In this document: one piece after another, positions 34,480 to 42,221 of the stretch | Layout of the letters: the number at the start of each line of letters is the position of its first letter | Numbering within the stretch: the first letter of the stretch is position 1 | Origin: Meridianimarinicoccus aquatilis | Lineage (GTDB): Bacteria; Pseudomonadota; Alphaproteobacteria; Rhodobacterales; Rhodobacteraceae | Assembly: GCF_004358675.1 (NCBI RefSeq) | Contig: NZ_SMZO01000009.1 | Span: forward strand, 44,485 to 108,484 | DNA length: 64,000 bases | Reading direction: 5' to 3' | Position numbers and translations under genes: made by a program | The notes under the pieces: model-generated | The model's input: the letters and a program-made list of their open reading frames with translations, nothing else | Told to the model about the DNA's origin: nothing | Database searches by the model: none

Positions 34480-35249
34480 CATCGAAGAACAAAAATTACG
34501 GGCTTGTCGTGTTGGGCGCGACGTCTTCTATCGCAGAAGCTTATATACGGCTGGTCGCGAAGGAACGCGGCTCCAATTTGACGCTATTTATCGTAGGGCG
34601 GAACGCGGAAGCGTTGGAGTCCATTGCTGCCGACGTTACCGCGCGGGGCGCAGGGAATGTTGTCACACGGGCGTGCGATTTGGCAGACATTGATGACCCC
34701 GCCACTTTGGTGGCGGCGGCGACAGGCGAACTTGGCACAATCGACGAGGTTTTGATTGCCTACGGATCTTTGCCAGACCAGTCCAAAACCCAAACTGATC
34801 CAGCCGAGTTGGAAAAGGCATTTCAGGTCAACTTCACAAGCACGGCGATTTGGCTGCAAGCGTTTGCCAATGTTATGACTGAGCAGAAATTTGGGCGGCT
34901 TGCTGTTATCGGCTCGGTTGCGGGGGATCGGGGACGTATGTCAAACTATGCTTACGGTGCAGCGAAAGGGGGCTTGGAGCGGTTTGTTCAAGGGCTTCAA
35001 CACGCTCTTGCTGCCTATCCGAATGTGTCAGCGACCCTTATAAAGCCTGGGTTTGTCGCGACGCCAATGACCGCACATATCGAAGGTCGGGGTGGCCCAC
35101 TTTGGGCAAGTCCAGAACGTATCGCCGCGGACATAGACAAAGCAGTCAAGCGGCGGAAACTGAGCGTCTATGCGCCATGGTTCTGGTGGGGAGTCATGAC
35201 GATCATTCGCTCGCTTCCAGCAGCAATTCTGCATAAGACCAAGCTTTAA
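34476..35249 (+). CDS. dprE2: DprE2-like short-chain dehydrogenase
   Basis: 257-residue SDR that in the DprE1/DprE2 pair reduces the 2-keto intermediate with NAD(P)H to give polyprenyl-phosphoryl-D-arabinose. The cofactor motif is GATSSIA (14-20), and the catalytic residues are Ser148 in VIGSVAGD and the YGAAK motif Tyr161/Lys165. The C-terminal YAPWFWWGVMTIIRSLP segment is hydrophobic and may touch the membrane where the lipid substrate sits. The start overlaps the dprE1 stop and has AGGAG upstream. Confidence 0.88.
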   Translation: MTSKNKNYGLVVLGATSSIAEAYIRLVAKERGSNLTLFIVGRNAEALESIAADVTARGAGNVVTRACDLADIDDPATLVAAATGELGTIDEVLIAYGSLPDQSKTQTDPAELEKAFQVNFTSTAIWLQAFANVMTEQKFGRLAVIGSVAGDRGRMSNYAYGAAKGGLERFVQGLQHALAAYPNVSATLIKPGFVATPMTAHIEGRGGPLWASPERIAADIDKAVKRRKLSVYAPWFWWGVMTIIRSLPAAILHKTKL

Positions 35250-35275
35250 TGGGTGCCAGTTTGACGGAGAAGAAG

Positions 35276-36205
35276 ATGAAAATTGTGCTCACTGGGGCGG
35301 CGGGGCTGATTGGGCAAAATTTGACGGTCCTGATGAAAGATCGCAGCGATATCGAAGTATTGGCAATTGACAAGCACCCGGAAAATTGCGCGATCTATCG
35401 CGAGTTACACCCCGAAGTTAAACTCATAGAAGCGGACTTGGCGGTACCCGGCGAATGGGCGAAGTCGTTTGACGGAGCTGATCTGCTGATCCTTAATCAT
35501 GCTCAAATTGGCGCATTGACCGAAGAACCGTTTGTCGCAAATAACGTGACGGCAACAGAGCACGTTTTGGACGCTGCTGAAAAAGCAGGAATCCAGAAGA
35601 TCATCCATATTAGCTCTTCAGTAGTAAATTCAATCGCCGACGACTTCTATACACGGTCAAAGACTGCACAGGAAAAGATGGTACTTGCCCGCGGCATTCC
35701 AACTGTCGTCCTGCGGCCCACGCTGATGTTCGGTTTGTTTGATCGAAAACATTTGGGCTGGCTGGCCCGCTTTATGCAGCGCAAGCCAGTGTTCCCGGTG
35801 CCGGGAAGCGGCGAATACATCCGTCAACCGCTCTTTGCCAGAGATTTTTGCAACGTGATTATGTCATGCGTAGATAATTTTCGTCCGGGTCAGATTTTCG
35901 ATATCTCGGGCCAAGAGAAAATTACATACATTGATTTGGTGACCGCCTTAAAAGAAGCTTGCGGTGCAAAGGCCAAGATCATCCGTATTCCCTATGTTGT
36001 ATTCTGGTGGTTGCTCCGCATCTATGCGATTCTAGACAAGAATCCACCATTCACGACCCGGCAACTTGAAGCTTTGGTTATCCCCGAAGAATTCGAAATT
36101 ATTGATTGGCCCGGCATCTTCAACGTTCCTTCAACAACGACGGCCGATGCGTTACATCAAACATACAATGATCCGAAATATAGCTCGGTCACTCTGGAGT
36201 TCTGA
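35276..36205 (+). CDS. NAD-dependent epimerase/dehydratase-family protein
   Basis: 309 residues of the extended SDR type. The N-terminal cofactor motif is TGAAGLIG and the active-site pair lies in YTRSK. Likely substrates are nucleotide sugars, though a membrane-linked substrate is also possible given the neighbours and the hydrophobic stretch VVFWWLLRIYAIL near residue 245. GGAG followed by AAGAAG sits right before the ATG at 35276; an upstream ATG at 35249 overlaps the dprE2 stop but lacks a ribosome site. It forms one operon with the arabinose-donor genes. Confidence 0.8.
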   Translation: MKIVLTGAAGLIGQNLTVLMKDRSDIEVLAIDKHPENCAIYRELHPEVKLIEADLAVPGEWAKSFDGADLLILNHAQIGALTEEPFVANNVTATEHVLDAAEKAGIQKIIHISSSVVNSIADDFYTRSKTAQEKMVLARGIPTVVLRPTLMFGLFDRKHLGWLARFMQRKPVFPVPGSGEYIRQPLFARDFCNVIMSCVDNFRPGQIFDISGQEKITYIDLVTALKEACGAKAKIIRIPYVVFWWLLRIYAILDKNPPFTTRQLEALVIPEEFEIIDWPGIFNVPSTTTADALHQTYNDPKYSSVTLEF

Positions 36206-36207
36206 CA

Positions 36208-37497
36208 ATGGCAAATGTTGCAGTTATCGGCGCGGGTGCAATGGGGCTCGCCGCCGCGTATCACGCCGCTAAGGCAGGTCATAAAGTAACAGTCTACGAA
36301 GCTGATACTGTACCCGGGGGAATGGCTGCACATTTCGACTTTGGCGGACTTTCAATTGAACGCTTTTACCATTTTGTCTGCACTCCAGATCAACCGACCT
36401 TTGATCTGATGACCGAACTTGGCATCGGTGATCAGATGGAATGGGTTGAGACTTCAATGGGATACTTCATTGAAGGAAAGCACTACAAATGGGGTGATCC
36501 GTTTTCATTGCTACGCTTTCCTTTAATGAGTTTTTTTGAAAAAATTCGCTACGGTGCATCGGCGTTTTGTCAAACAAAACGCCCAGATTTCACCGGTATC
36601 GAAGGCATGACGGCCAAGGATTGGATTGTCCGTGATTGTGGTGAGCGCGTCTATAACTTGATGTGGCGTCGATTGCTGGAATTGAAGTTCTATGAGTACA
36701 CAGATAAGATTTCGGCGTCGTGGATTGCAACCCGAATAAAGCGCGTTGGCCGGTCACGTAAATCCATACTTCAAGAAAAACTTGGTCATATAAGGGGTGG
36801 TTCACAGACGCTTGTTGATCGCCTTGTTTCTGAAATTACTGACATGGGAGGAATAATCCGACTCGGGACTCCAGTTGTCAAAGTTGTGACGCAAGATGGC
36901 CGGGTAGCTGGACTTGAAATAGACGAGGGTTTTACCCCGCACGATCACGTTATAAGCACTGTGCCGACCCCGCATGTTTCCGCGATGATACCTGATCTGT
37001 CGGTTGAAGAGCGTGAAAAGTTAGATGCAATTGAGAACATTGGTTGCATCTGCATTTTGCTCAAGCTGAAGAAAAGCGTGTCGCCGCATTTTTGGTTGAA
37101 CGTTATAGATGAACACATGGACATTCCTGGAATTATTGAGTTTTCGAACCTTCGTAAGATGCCAGACCATATTGTTTATGTCCCTTACTATATGCCAACT
37201 TCGAATCCAAAGTGGGAAGACGGTAACGCCGATTTTGTGGAAACCGCAATGAAATACATCAGTAAGATAAACCCCGAGATTTCCGAAGACGATCTGATCG
37301 ATAGCACTGTTGGCCGGTTACGCTACGCTCAGCCTGTTTGTACTCCGAATTTTCTAGATGGGCTTCCTTCGATTCAAACATCTATCGAAGGTCTTCAAGT
37401 TGCAGATACATGCTATTATTATCCTGAAGATCGAGGGATTTCGGAAAGCTCTAGGCTGGCTCGCGAAATGGCGGCCAACTTACCTTCGGTCGCTTGA
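36208..37497 (+). CDS. FAD-dependent oxidoreductase, amine-oxidase/protoporphyrinogen-oxidase-like
   Basis: 429 residues. A Rossmann FAD motif VIGAGAMGLAAAYHA opens the protein (Gly8, Gly10, Gly13), followed by VYEADTVPGGMAAHF, the second FAD-binding segment. A later block HVISTVPTP and the C-terminal FAD closure (GLQVADTCYYYPEDRGISES) complete the fold. Relatives are often found with GtrA-type and glycosyltransferase genes and annotated only as NAD(P)/FAD-dependent oxidoreductases; the substrate is unknown. It starts two bases after the epimerase and ends next to gtrA, so it belongs to the same operon. Confidence 0.82.
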   Translation: MANVAVIGAGAMGLAAAYHAAKAGHKVTVYEADTVPGGMAAHFDFGGLSIERFYHFVCTPDQPTFDLMTELGIGDQMEWVETSMGYFIEGKHYKWGDPFSLLRFPLMSFFEKIRYGASAFCQTKRPDFTGIEGMTAKDWIVRDCGERVYNLMWRRLLELKFYEYTDKISASWIATRIKRVGRSRKSILQEKLGHIRGGSQTLVDRLVSEITDMGGIIRLGTPVVKVVTQDGRVAGLEIDEGFTPHDHVISTVPTPHVSAMIPDLSVEEREKLDAIENIGCICILLKLKKSVSPHFWLNVIDEHMDIPGIIEFSNLRKMPDHIVYVPYYMPTSNPKWEDGNADFVETAMKYISKINPEISEDDLIDSTVGRLRYAQPVCTPNFLDGLPSIQTSIEGLQVADTCYYYPEDRGISESSRLAREMAANLPSVA

Positions 37498-37498
37498 G

Positions 37499-37879
37499 GT
37501 GCAGTTTTTTCGTTTCCTTTTGACGGGTGGGATTGCGGCTGCGGTCAACCTTCTCTCTCGTTACCTTCTAGACAAATTCATGTCATTTGAGATAGCGGTC
37601 GCGTTGGCATATCTATTGGGGATGATCACGGCATATACGCTGGCGCGTATGTTTGTCTTTTCCAACTCGCCTGACGGAATTCGAAACGAATTCATGCGAT
37701 TTACGATTGTAAATGCGTTTGCGCTTGTTGTTGTTTGGTGCGTCTCTGTTGGGTTGGCTAAAGTGGTTTTCCCTTTCGTTGGCTTCAAGTGGTATGCGGA
37801 AGACATAGCGCATATCATCGGCGTTCTGGTTCCGGCAGTGACAAGCTTTTTGGGGCATAAATATTTTACGTTTAAATAA
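37499..37879 (+). CDS. GtrA-family small membrane protein
   Basis: 126-residue protein from a GTG at 37499, one base after the preceding stop. Four hydrophobic helices (RFLLTGGIAAAVNLLSRYL; IAVALAYLLGMITAYTL; FTIVNAFALVVVWCVSVGL; IIGVLVPAVTSFLGHKYFTF) match the GtrA/DPMS-associated family. These proteins are thought to flip polyprenyl-phosphate sugars or help the membrane glycosyltransferases that use them. Here that fits movement of the polyprenyl-phosphoryl-arabinose made by the upstream genes. A longer frame reaches back to 37358 but only inside the FAD gene. Confidence 0.82.
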   Translation: MQFFRFLLTGGIAAAVNLLSRYLLDKFMSFEIAVALAYLLGMITAYTLARMFVFSNSPDGIRNEFMRFTIVNAFALVVVWCVSVGLAKVVFPFVGFKWYAEDIAHIIGVLVPAVTSFLGHKYFTFK

Positions 37880-37950
37880 ATGCATCTTGTCGTCCAAAGT
37901 TATCTAAGGGGCCGATGGTCTGATTGTGAGTGCTTTCTGGGGAGCCAATA

Positions 37951-39687
37951 ATGATAGTAGGGCAGAATCTAGCGAGGGCTTTGCTGTCGCCTTTGTCAAT
38001 TTCGGCAATATTTTCGACACTCATGGTTGGGTTAGCCGTCGCGGGTGGTTTTCTAGGGTTCTCGTCGGTTCCCTTTTGGGACATGTGGAACGGCGCTTTG
38101 CTTTTCACTATGAAGTTTCAAGATGGACAACTTGGCCAAATTTGGTCTCAACACAATGAGCACCGTATTGTGCTGGCTCGTCTTCTGTTCATTTTGGACT
38201 CGAGTATCTTTGGCGATCGAAGCGTATTTTTAATATGTATGAATTATGTAATAATGGCGTTTGCCGGATTCTATCTTGTTCGCTACATCTCTCAAATATC
38301 TACCACTATCGCTGACTCAAAACCAACGGCTAGAGTTCTCTCGTTGATGATCTTCGGTTGGGTTTTTCTCTGGACTCAGCAGGAGAACTTCGTATGGGCG
38401 TTTCAGTCTCAGTTCTTTTTAATGACTGTTCTTCCCCTTATTGCTTTTTATTTTTTGGCGAGGTCCGCTGACCATGGAGATGGTGTAAGTTTTGGCATCT
38501 CTTTATTTTTGGGAGTGCTTTCGGCTGGCACAATGGCAAATGGAATTGCCGTCCTTCCCATGATGCTCTTGTGTGCCTTTTTTCTAAAGCTCCCACTCTA
38601 CAAAAAATCCTTCCTACTCATTCTTTCAGTTGCTGTGCCTTATGCATACTTTTACGGGTACGTTGCTCCAGAACATCACGGGAGTCTCTCAAGCAGCCTA
38701 CGAGATGACCCGGGAACAGTTTTGCTCTACACGATGATCTATCTTGGATCGCCCTTTTATCACATATTTGGTCACGGAACCGTCGCCTATTTCGTTGCAT
38801 TTTGTTTTGGTTTGGGGATTTCGGCTGGGTCGATTTTCTTGGCATCGAAAATTCTGTTTTCCACGACCAGGTCGCCATTTCAGGTATCACTTCTGCATTA
38901 TGTGGCCTTCGTGGGTGCAACCGCCTTAGCGACGGCAGGGGGGCGCGCAGTCTTTGGAATTCATGCGGTGGTCGCTGAGAGGTACACTACGCCAACCGTT
39001 GTGATGTGGGCTGCATTTGTGGTTTTGGTTTGGGCGACCTTTCCAAACGCATTCCAGTTGCGTGAGCAGCGAAACTCTATACGAGCCTGGTCAAGCATTT
39101 TGACGATCTTCTCATTTTTCGTTCTGATGTCGCAGTTCAATGCACTCCAATCCAAAGCTTTACATCTGGCAGATCAAAATCTAGCAGCGCTCGCCTTAGA
39201 GTTGGGCGTTCATGATAGTGATGCAATAGAGAAAGTTTATCCGGTCGCTGATCACGTGATTCTTATGGCTGAAGAAATAGTCAAAAGAAGAAGATCGGTT
39301 TTTGGCCGTTTTCCGTTTCATGATCTGCGATCGACGCTTGGACAACCTCTCATTTCATCAAGTTTGCAGTTGTGCGTAGGGTCTATGGACGAAATTATAC
39401 CCGTATCAACAGATCCAAGCTTTGTTAAAGTGAGAGGCTGGATATTTGATCAAAATTCAAACAGTGTGTCGGAGCTTGTTTCATTCATCAATTCTGGGAA
39501 TGTCGTGTCTGGTTTTGCAATTACTGGCTGGCCTCGCGATGATGTCGCTTCTGCAATCTCCCCTTCAGCTCGTTATTCTGGGTTCTTCGGATACCTAAGG
39601 CAGCAGGACGTTGAGGGGGGGCTTTCTGCAATTGGCTCTTCGCCTGATTGCGTTTTAGAACTTTCAATGCCGAAGATTGTTGAATAG
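37951..39687 (+). CDS. Large polytopic membrane protein, possible GT-C-type glycosyltransferase
   Basis: 578 residues, with about eleven or more membrane helices in the first 430 and a soluble C-terminal part. The first loop reads VPFWDMWNGALLF followed by IWSQHNEHRIVLARLLF; an acidic residue in this position is a feature of membrane GT-C enzymes that use polyprenyl-phosphate sugars. The C-terminal 150 residues resemble a small beta domain (SFVKVRGWIFDQNS). It follows GtrA, so use of polyprenyl-phosphoryl-arabinose is a reasonable hypothesis, not shown. The ATG at 37951 has GGGGAG upstream. Reads as more AT-rich than the left half of the window. Confidence 0.7.
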   Translation: MIVGQNLARALLSPLSISAIFSTLMVGLAVAGGFLGFSSVPFWDMWNGALLFTMKFQDGQLGQIWSQHNEHRIVLARLLFILDSSIFGDRSVFLICMNYVIMAFAGFYLVRYISQISTTIADSKPTARVLSLMIFGWVFLWTQQENFVWAFQSQFFLMTVLPLIAFYFLARSADHGDGVSFGISLFLGVLSAGTMANGIAVLPMMLLCAFFLKLPLYKKSFLLILSVAVPYAYFYGYVAPEHHGSLSSSLRDDPGTVLLYTMIYLGSPFYHIFGHGTVAYFVAFCFGLGISAGSIFLASKILFSTTRSPFQVSLLHYVAFVGATALATAGGRAVFGIHAVVAERYTTPTVVMWAAFVVLVWATFPNAFQLREQRNSIRAWSSILTIFSFFVLMSQFNALQSKALHLADQNLAALALELGVHDSDAIEKVYPVADHVILMAEEIVKRRRSVFGRFPFHDLRSTLGQPLISSSLQLCVGSMDEIIPVSTDPSFVKVRGWIFDQNSNSVSELVSFINSGNVVSGFAITGWPRDDVASAISPSARYSGFFGYLRQQDVEGGLSAIGSSPDCVLELSMPKIVE

Positions 39688-39760
39688 GCTTTGCAGCCCT
39701 TTTGAAACGTCAAACAGGTGCAGTAAGGAAGATAAAATATACTCTTTCCTAGATTTTAAA

Positions 39761-41209
39761 TTAGGTTGGAGGCTCTAATAAGGAATAGGGGATTTTTTTT
39801 GAAAGAATCTCTGAATAGGCTGGGTCCTGTTCAAAAAGGTCGGGATGTTTGCTTCGGGCTAGTTCTTTTTCACGTTTGTGGCGCGCTCGTTTTTCGACGC
39901 TATTATCCAAACCACGGGTTTTGCTTTCATGATGGTCGAATAAGGGTTCTGCGACACAGATGTTACGGTAGCCTGCCTTCAGAAGATCGGCGCAGAAAAC
40001 GACGTCGTTAAATGAAACAGCAAGGTCCTCTGACAAGCCTCCGACTTGGTCCCAAGCATCGCGTCGCACAGCGAGACATGCGGCTGTTACAGCGCTGACT
40101 TGCCTATCCATGTTGGCGATGCCGTTGTACCCACCGTCGTTTTTTTGGCAGCCAACAAAGACGTGTTGCACGCCGCCCCGCAACCCAAATACCATTCCGG
40201 CGTGTTGCACTGTTCCATCAGGGTAAAGCAATTTGCAGCCAACTGCCCCATAGGCCGGATCCATCGCATAAACTGCAAGCCGATGAAGCCAGTTTGATGT
40301 GCGCGCCACTGTGTCGTTGTTCAATAGAACGATCAGTTCACCGCTAGAGAACTCGATGCCACGGTTGATGAGACGGGCGAAATTGAAAGGTCCGTCATCA
40401 CGCAAAATTCGAAGAGTACCACTCATTTCGAGCTGGCTAAGTTGCGTGAGCATTTCTGGATCATCAGAGCCGTTGTCGACGATGACAATTTCCAACTGTC
40501 CATCGGGCCAGTTTGTGCTCTTTAAAGATTCCAAGCAGGGCTTAAGAACGCTCCAACCATTCCGGGTCGGAATTATGACGCTAGTCAAGGGTGTTCGTAG
40601 TGTGGTTGGGCCGGTCAAAGGTGCGACTGGGTGCGATGTTGAGGCTGAACTCTGTGACAACGCAGCGTGGACGTGCAGGGCGCTGTGGTTCGTGTGAGAC
40701 ATCGCAAAGCGTGATATGCAGGCATGATAGTCGCCACCGGATTCAAGTTCGCGAACGAGTTCTTCAACGCCATCTTGATCACGCTCAATGCAAATGACGC
40801 CGCCTGTTAACGCCCCTGCTTGCAACAAAAGTGGGTCAGTTTGATCTGGCTTGAACCAGTGGCCGGTCATCTTCCCGGTTGGCCCGACAAAGATTTCGTC
40901 GCCATAGGCAAAAGAGTAATTGGGGGATGCTCGCAATGCGTCGCGCAGTCGGTCAAGGCAGTTGCCAAGCGGGACGACTCCCTTGGCGAAAATAAAGAGG
41001 AAGGGTTCCTTAGTTATCATCTGCGCCGTTGGGCCGACTGGTTGCGCCAACGAAAAATCAACCGAAGGTTTATCTGCGTCTAAGAGGGATAGAACCAGTT
41101 GCTCATTGGTACGCATTAATGTCTGAACAAAGCACTCGGGAGCACCATTAGCTTTGCGAATTGCGAAACCTAAAGCGCGGCTGAGAAAACGCTGCCATGT
41201 GGAATGCAT
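39761..41209 (-). CDS. Glycosyltransferase family 2 with N-terminal extension
   Basis: 482 residues. The GT2 domain begins near residue 207 (TSVIIPTRNGWSVLKPCLES), with the UDP-sugar segment IVIVDNGSDD and the metal site LLNNDT near residue 293, ending with a GVQHVF block. The first 200 residues form a separate domain with Phe-Ala-Tyr-Gly-Asp (FAYGDEIF) that is seen in large polysaccharide glycosyltransferases. Acts in the cytoplasm on a lipid-linked or nascent glycan. It is the last gene of a minus-strand trio that ends convergent with the arabinose-module operon. Confidence 0.86.
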   Translation of the reverse strand: MHSTWQRFLSRALGFAIRKANGAPECFVQTLMRTNEQLVLSLLDADKPSVDFSLAQPVGPTAQMITKEPFLFIFAKGVVPLGNCLDRLRDALRASPNYSFAYGDEIFVGPTGKMTGHWFKPDQTDPLLLQAGALTGGVICIERDQDGVEELVRELESGGDYHACISRFAMSHTNHSALHVHAALSQSSASTSHPVAPLTGPTTLRTPLTSVIIPTRNGWSVLKPCLESLKSTNWPDGQLEIVIVDNGSDDPEMLTQLSQLEMSGTLRILRDDGPFNFARLINRGIEFSSGELIVLLNNDTVARTSNWLHRLAVYAMDPAYGAVGCKLLYPDGTVQHAGMVFGLRGGVQHVFVGCQKNDGGYNGIANMDRQVSAVTAACLAVRRDAWDQVGGLSEDLAVSFNDVVFCADLLKAGYRNICVAEPLFDHHESKTRGLDNSVEKRARHKREKELARSKHPDLFEQDPAYSEILSKKIPYSLLEPPT

Positions 41210-41224
41210 GTTTCTACCCTGGCT

Positions 41225-42151
41225 TCAGTTTTGAATTTGCGTGATCGATCGCATCCACTCGTAGGTGCCTTTAATACCGTCTTTCAAATCGATCTGCGTC
41301 TGCCAATCGAGATCGCGCTTTGCCCTCGATACATCCAAGATAGAGCGCTGAACATCTATTGGGCGTCCGGGGCGATACGTGACGGGCGTTGATTGTGTGC
41401 TGAGGCTTTCCATATACGCGACGATTTCAGACAGCGATGTCCCATGTCCGGACCCAGCATTGTAGGATCCGGTCAGGTCTGTCGCCACAGCCTTTGCACA
41501 TAGCCGACCAAGGTCTGAGGCATGAAGATAGTCGCGGATAACGCTTCCATCGCCCCAAATTTCAAGGCTTTCACCATTCACGATCCGCCTGAGAAATGTT
41601 CCGATGACACCTTGTACACCAGAGTGACCTTGCCTTGGCCCATATGGGTTTGAGGCTCTAATCGATATGGGTAATAGGCCACGGGTGCGTCTGTACATAT
41701 CCAGATAGTGTTCAATTGACGCTTTGACGATGCCATAAGAATTGATCGGTCTAAGCGGGTGGTCTTCGGGTATTGGTACAACATCAGGCGCGCCATAGAT
41801 GGTTCCACCAGAAGACAGGAACAAGATGCGCGATATATTCAGCACTGTCATCGATTCCAGAAGCGTAAGGGTGCCGACAAGGTTGTCCTTTACGTCTGTG
41901 ATCGGATCGAGGTCGGCAGTTCCCGGAAAAGTAGTGCTAATAAGGTGAACGACCGCATCCATGCCGGAAAGTACGTCGATAACCGCCATTCGGTCACCAA
42001 AGTTTCCGAAAAAGTACTCAACGCCGGGCAGCGGGTCTCGAAAACGTTCGGGCTGCCGGTCGAACACGCGCACTTGGTGTCCTGCTTCAAGAAGCGAATC
42101 TACTACGTAGGACCCGATAAAACCGCAGCCACCCAGAACGAGTACTTTCAT
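41225..42151 (-). CDS. UDP-glucose 4-epimerase-like NAD-dependent epimerase
   Basis: 308-residue extended SDR. The cofactor motif is GGCGFIG (8-14), followed by DAVVHLISTTFPG; the catalytic block is SSGGTIYGAP with NSYGIVK (YxxxK). Substrate-binding RASNPYGPRQ and IWGDGSVIRDYLHASDL are typical of GalE-like epimerases. It probably makes a UDP-hexose epimer for the glycan built by its neighbours. It is separated from the GT2 gene by 15 bases and from the large glycosyltransferase by 70 bases. Confidence 0.88.
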   Translation of the reverse strand: MKVLVLGGCGFIGSYVVDSLLEAGHQVRVFDRQPERFRDPLPGVEYFFGNFGDRMAVIDVLSGMDAVVHLISTTFPGTADLDPITDVKDNLVGTLTLLESMTVLNISRILFLSSGGTIYGAPDVVPIPEDHPLRPINSYGIVKASIEHYLDMYRRTRGLLPISIRASNPYGPRQGHSGVQGVIGTFLRRIVNGESLEIWGDGSVIRDYLHASDLGRLCAKAVATDLTGSYNAGSGHGTSLSEIVAYMESLSTQSTPVTYRPGRPIDVQRSILDVSRAKRDLDWQTQIDLKDGIKGTYEWMRSITQIQN

Positions 42152-42221
42152 TCAATCGCCCCTTTTGGCCAACTGTCGCTGAGTTCCTTAGTCCAGAACA
42201 AAACGATACTCTGACCCGACT

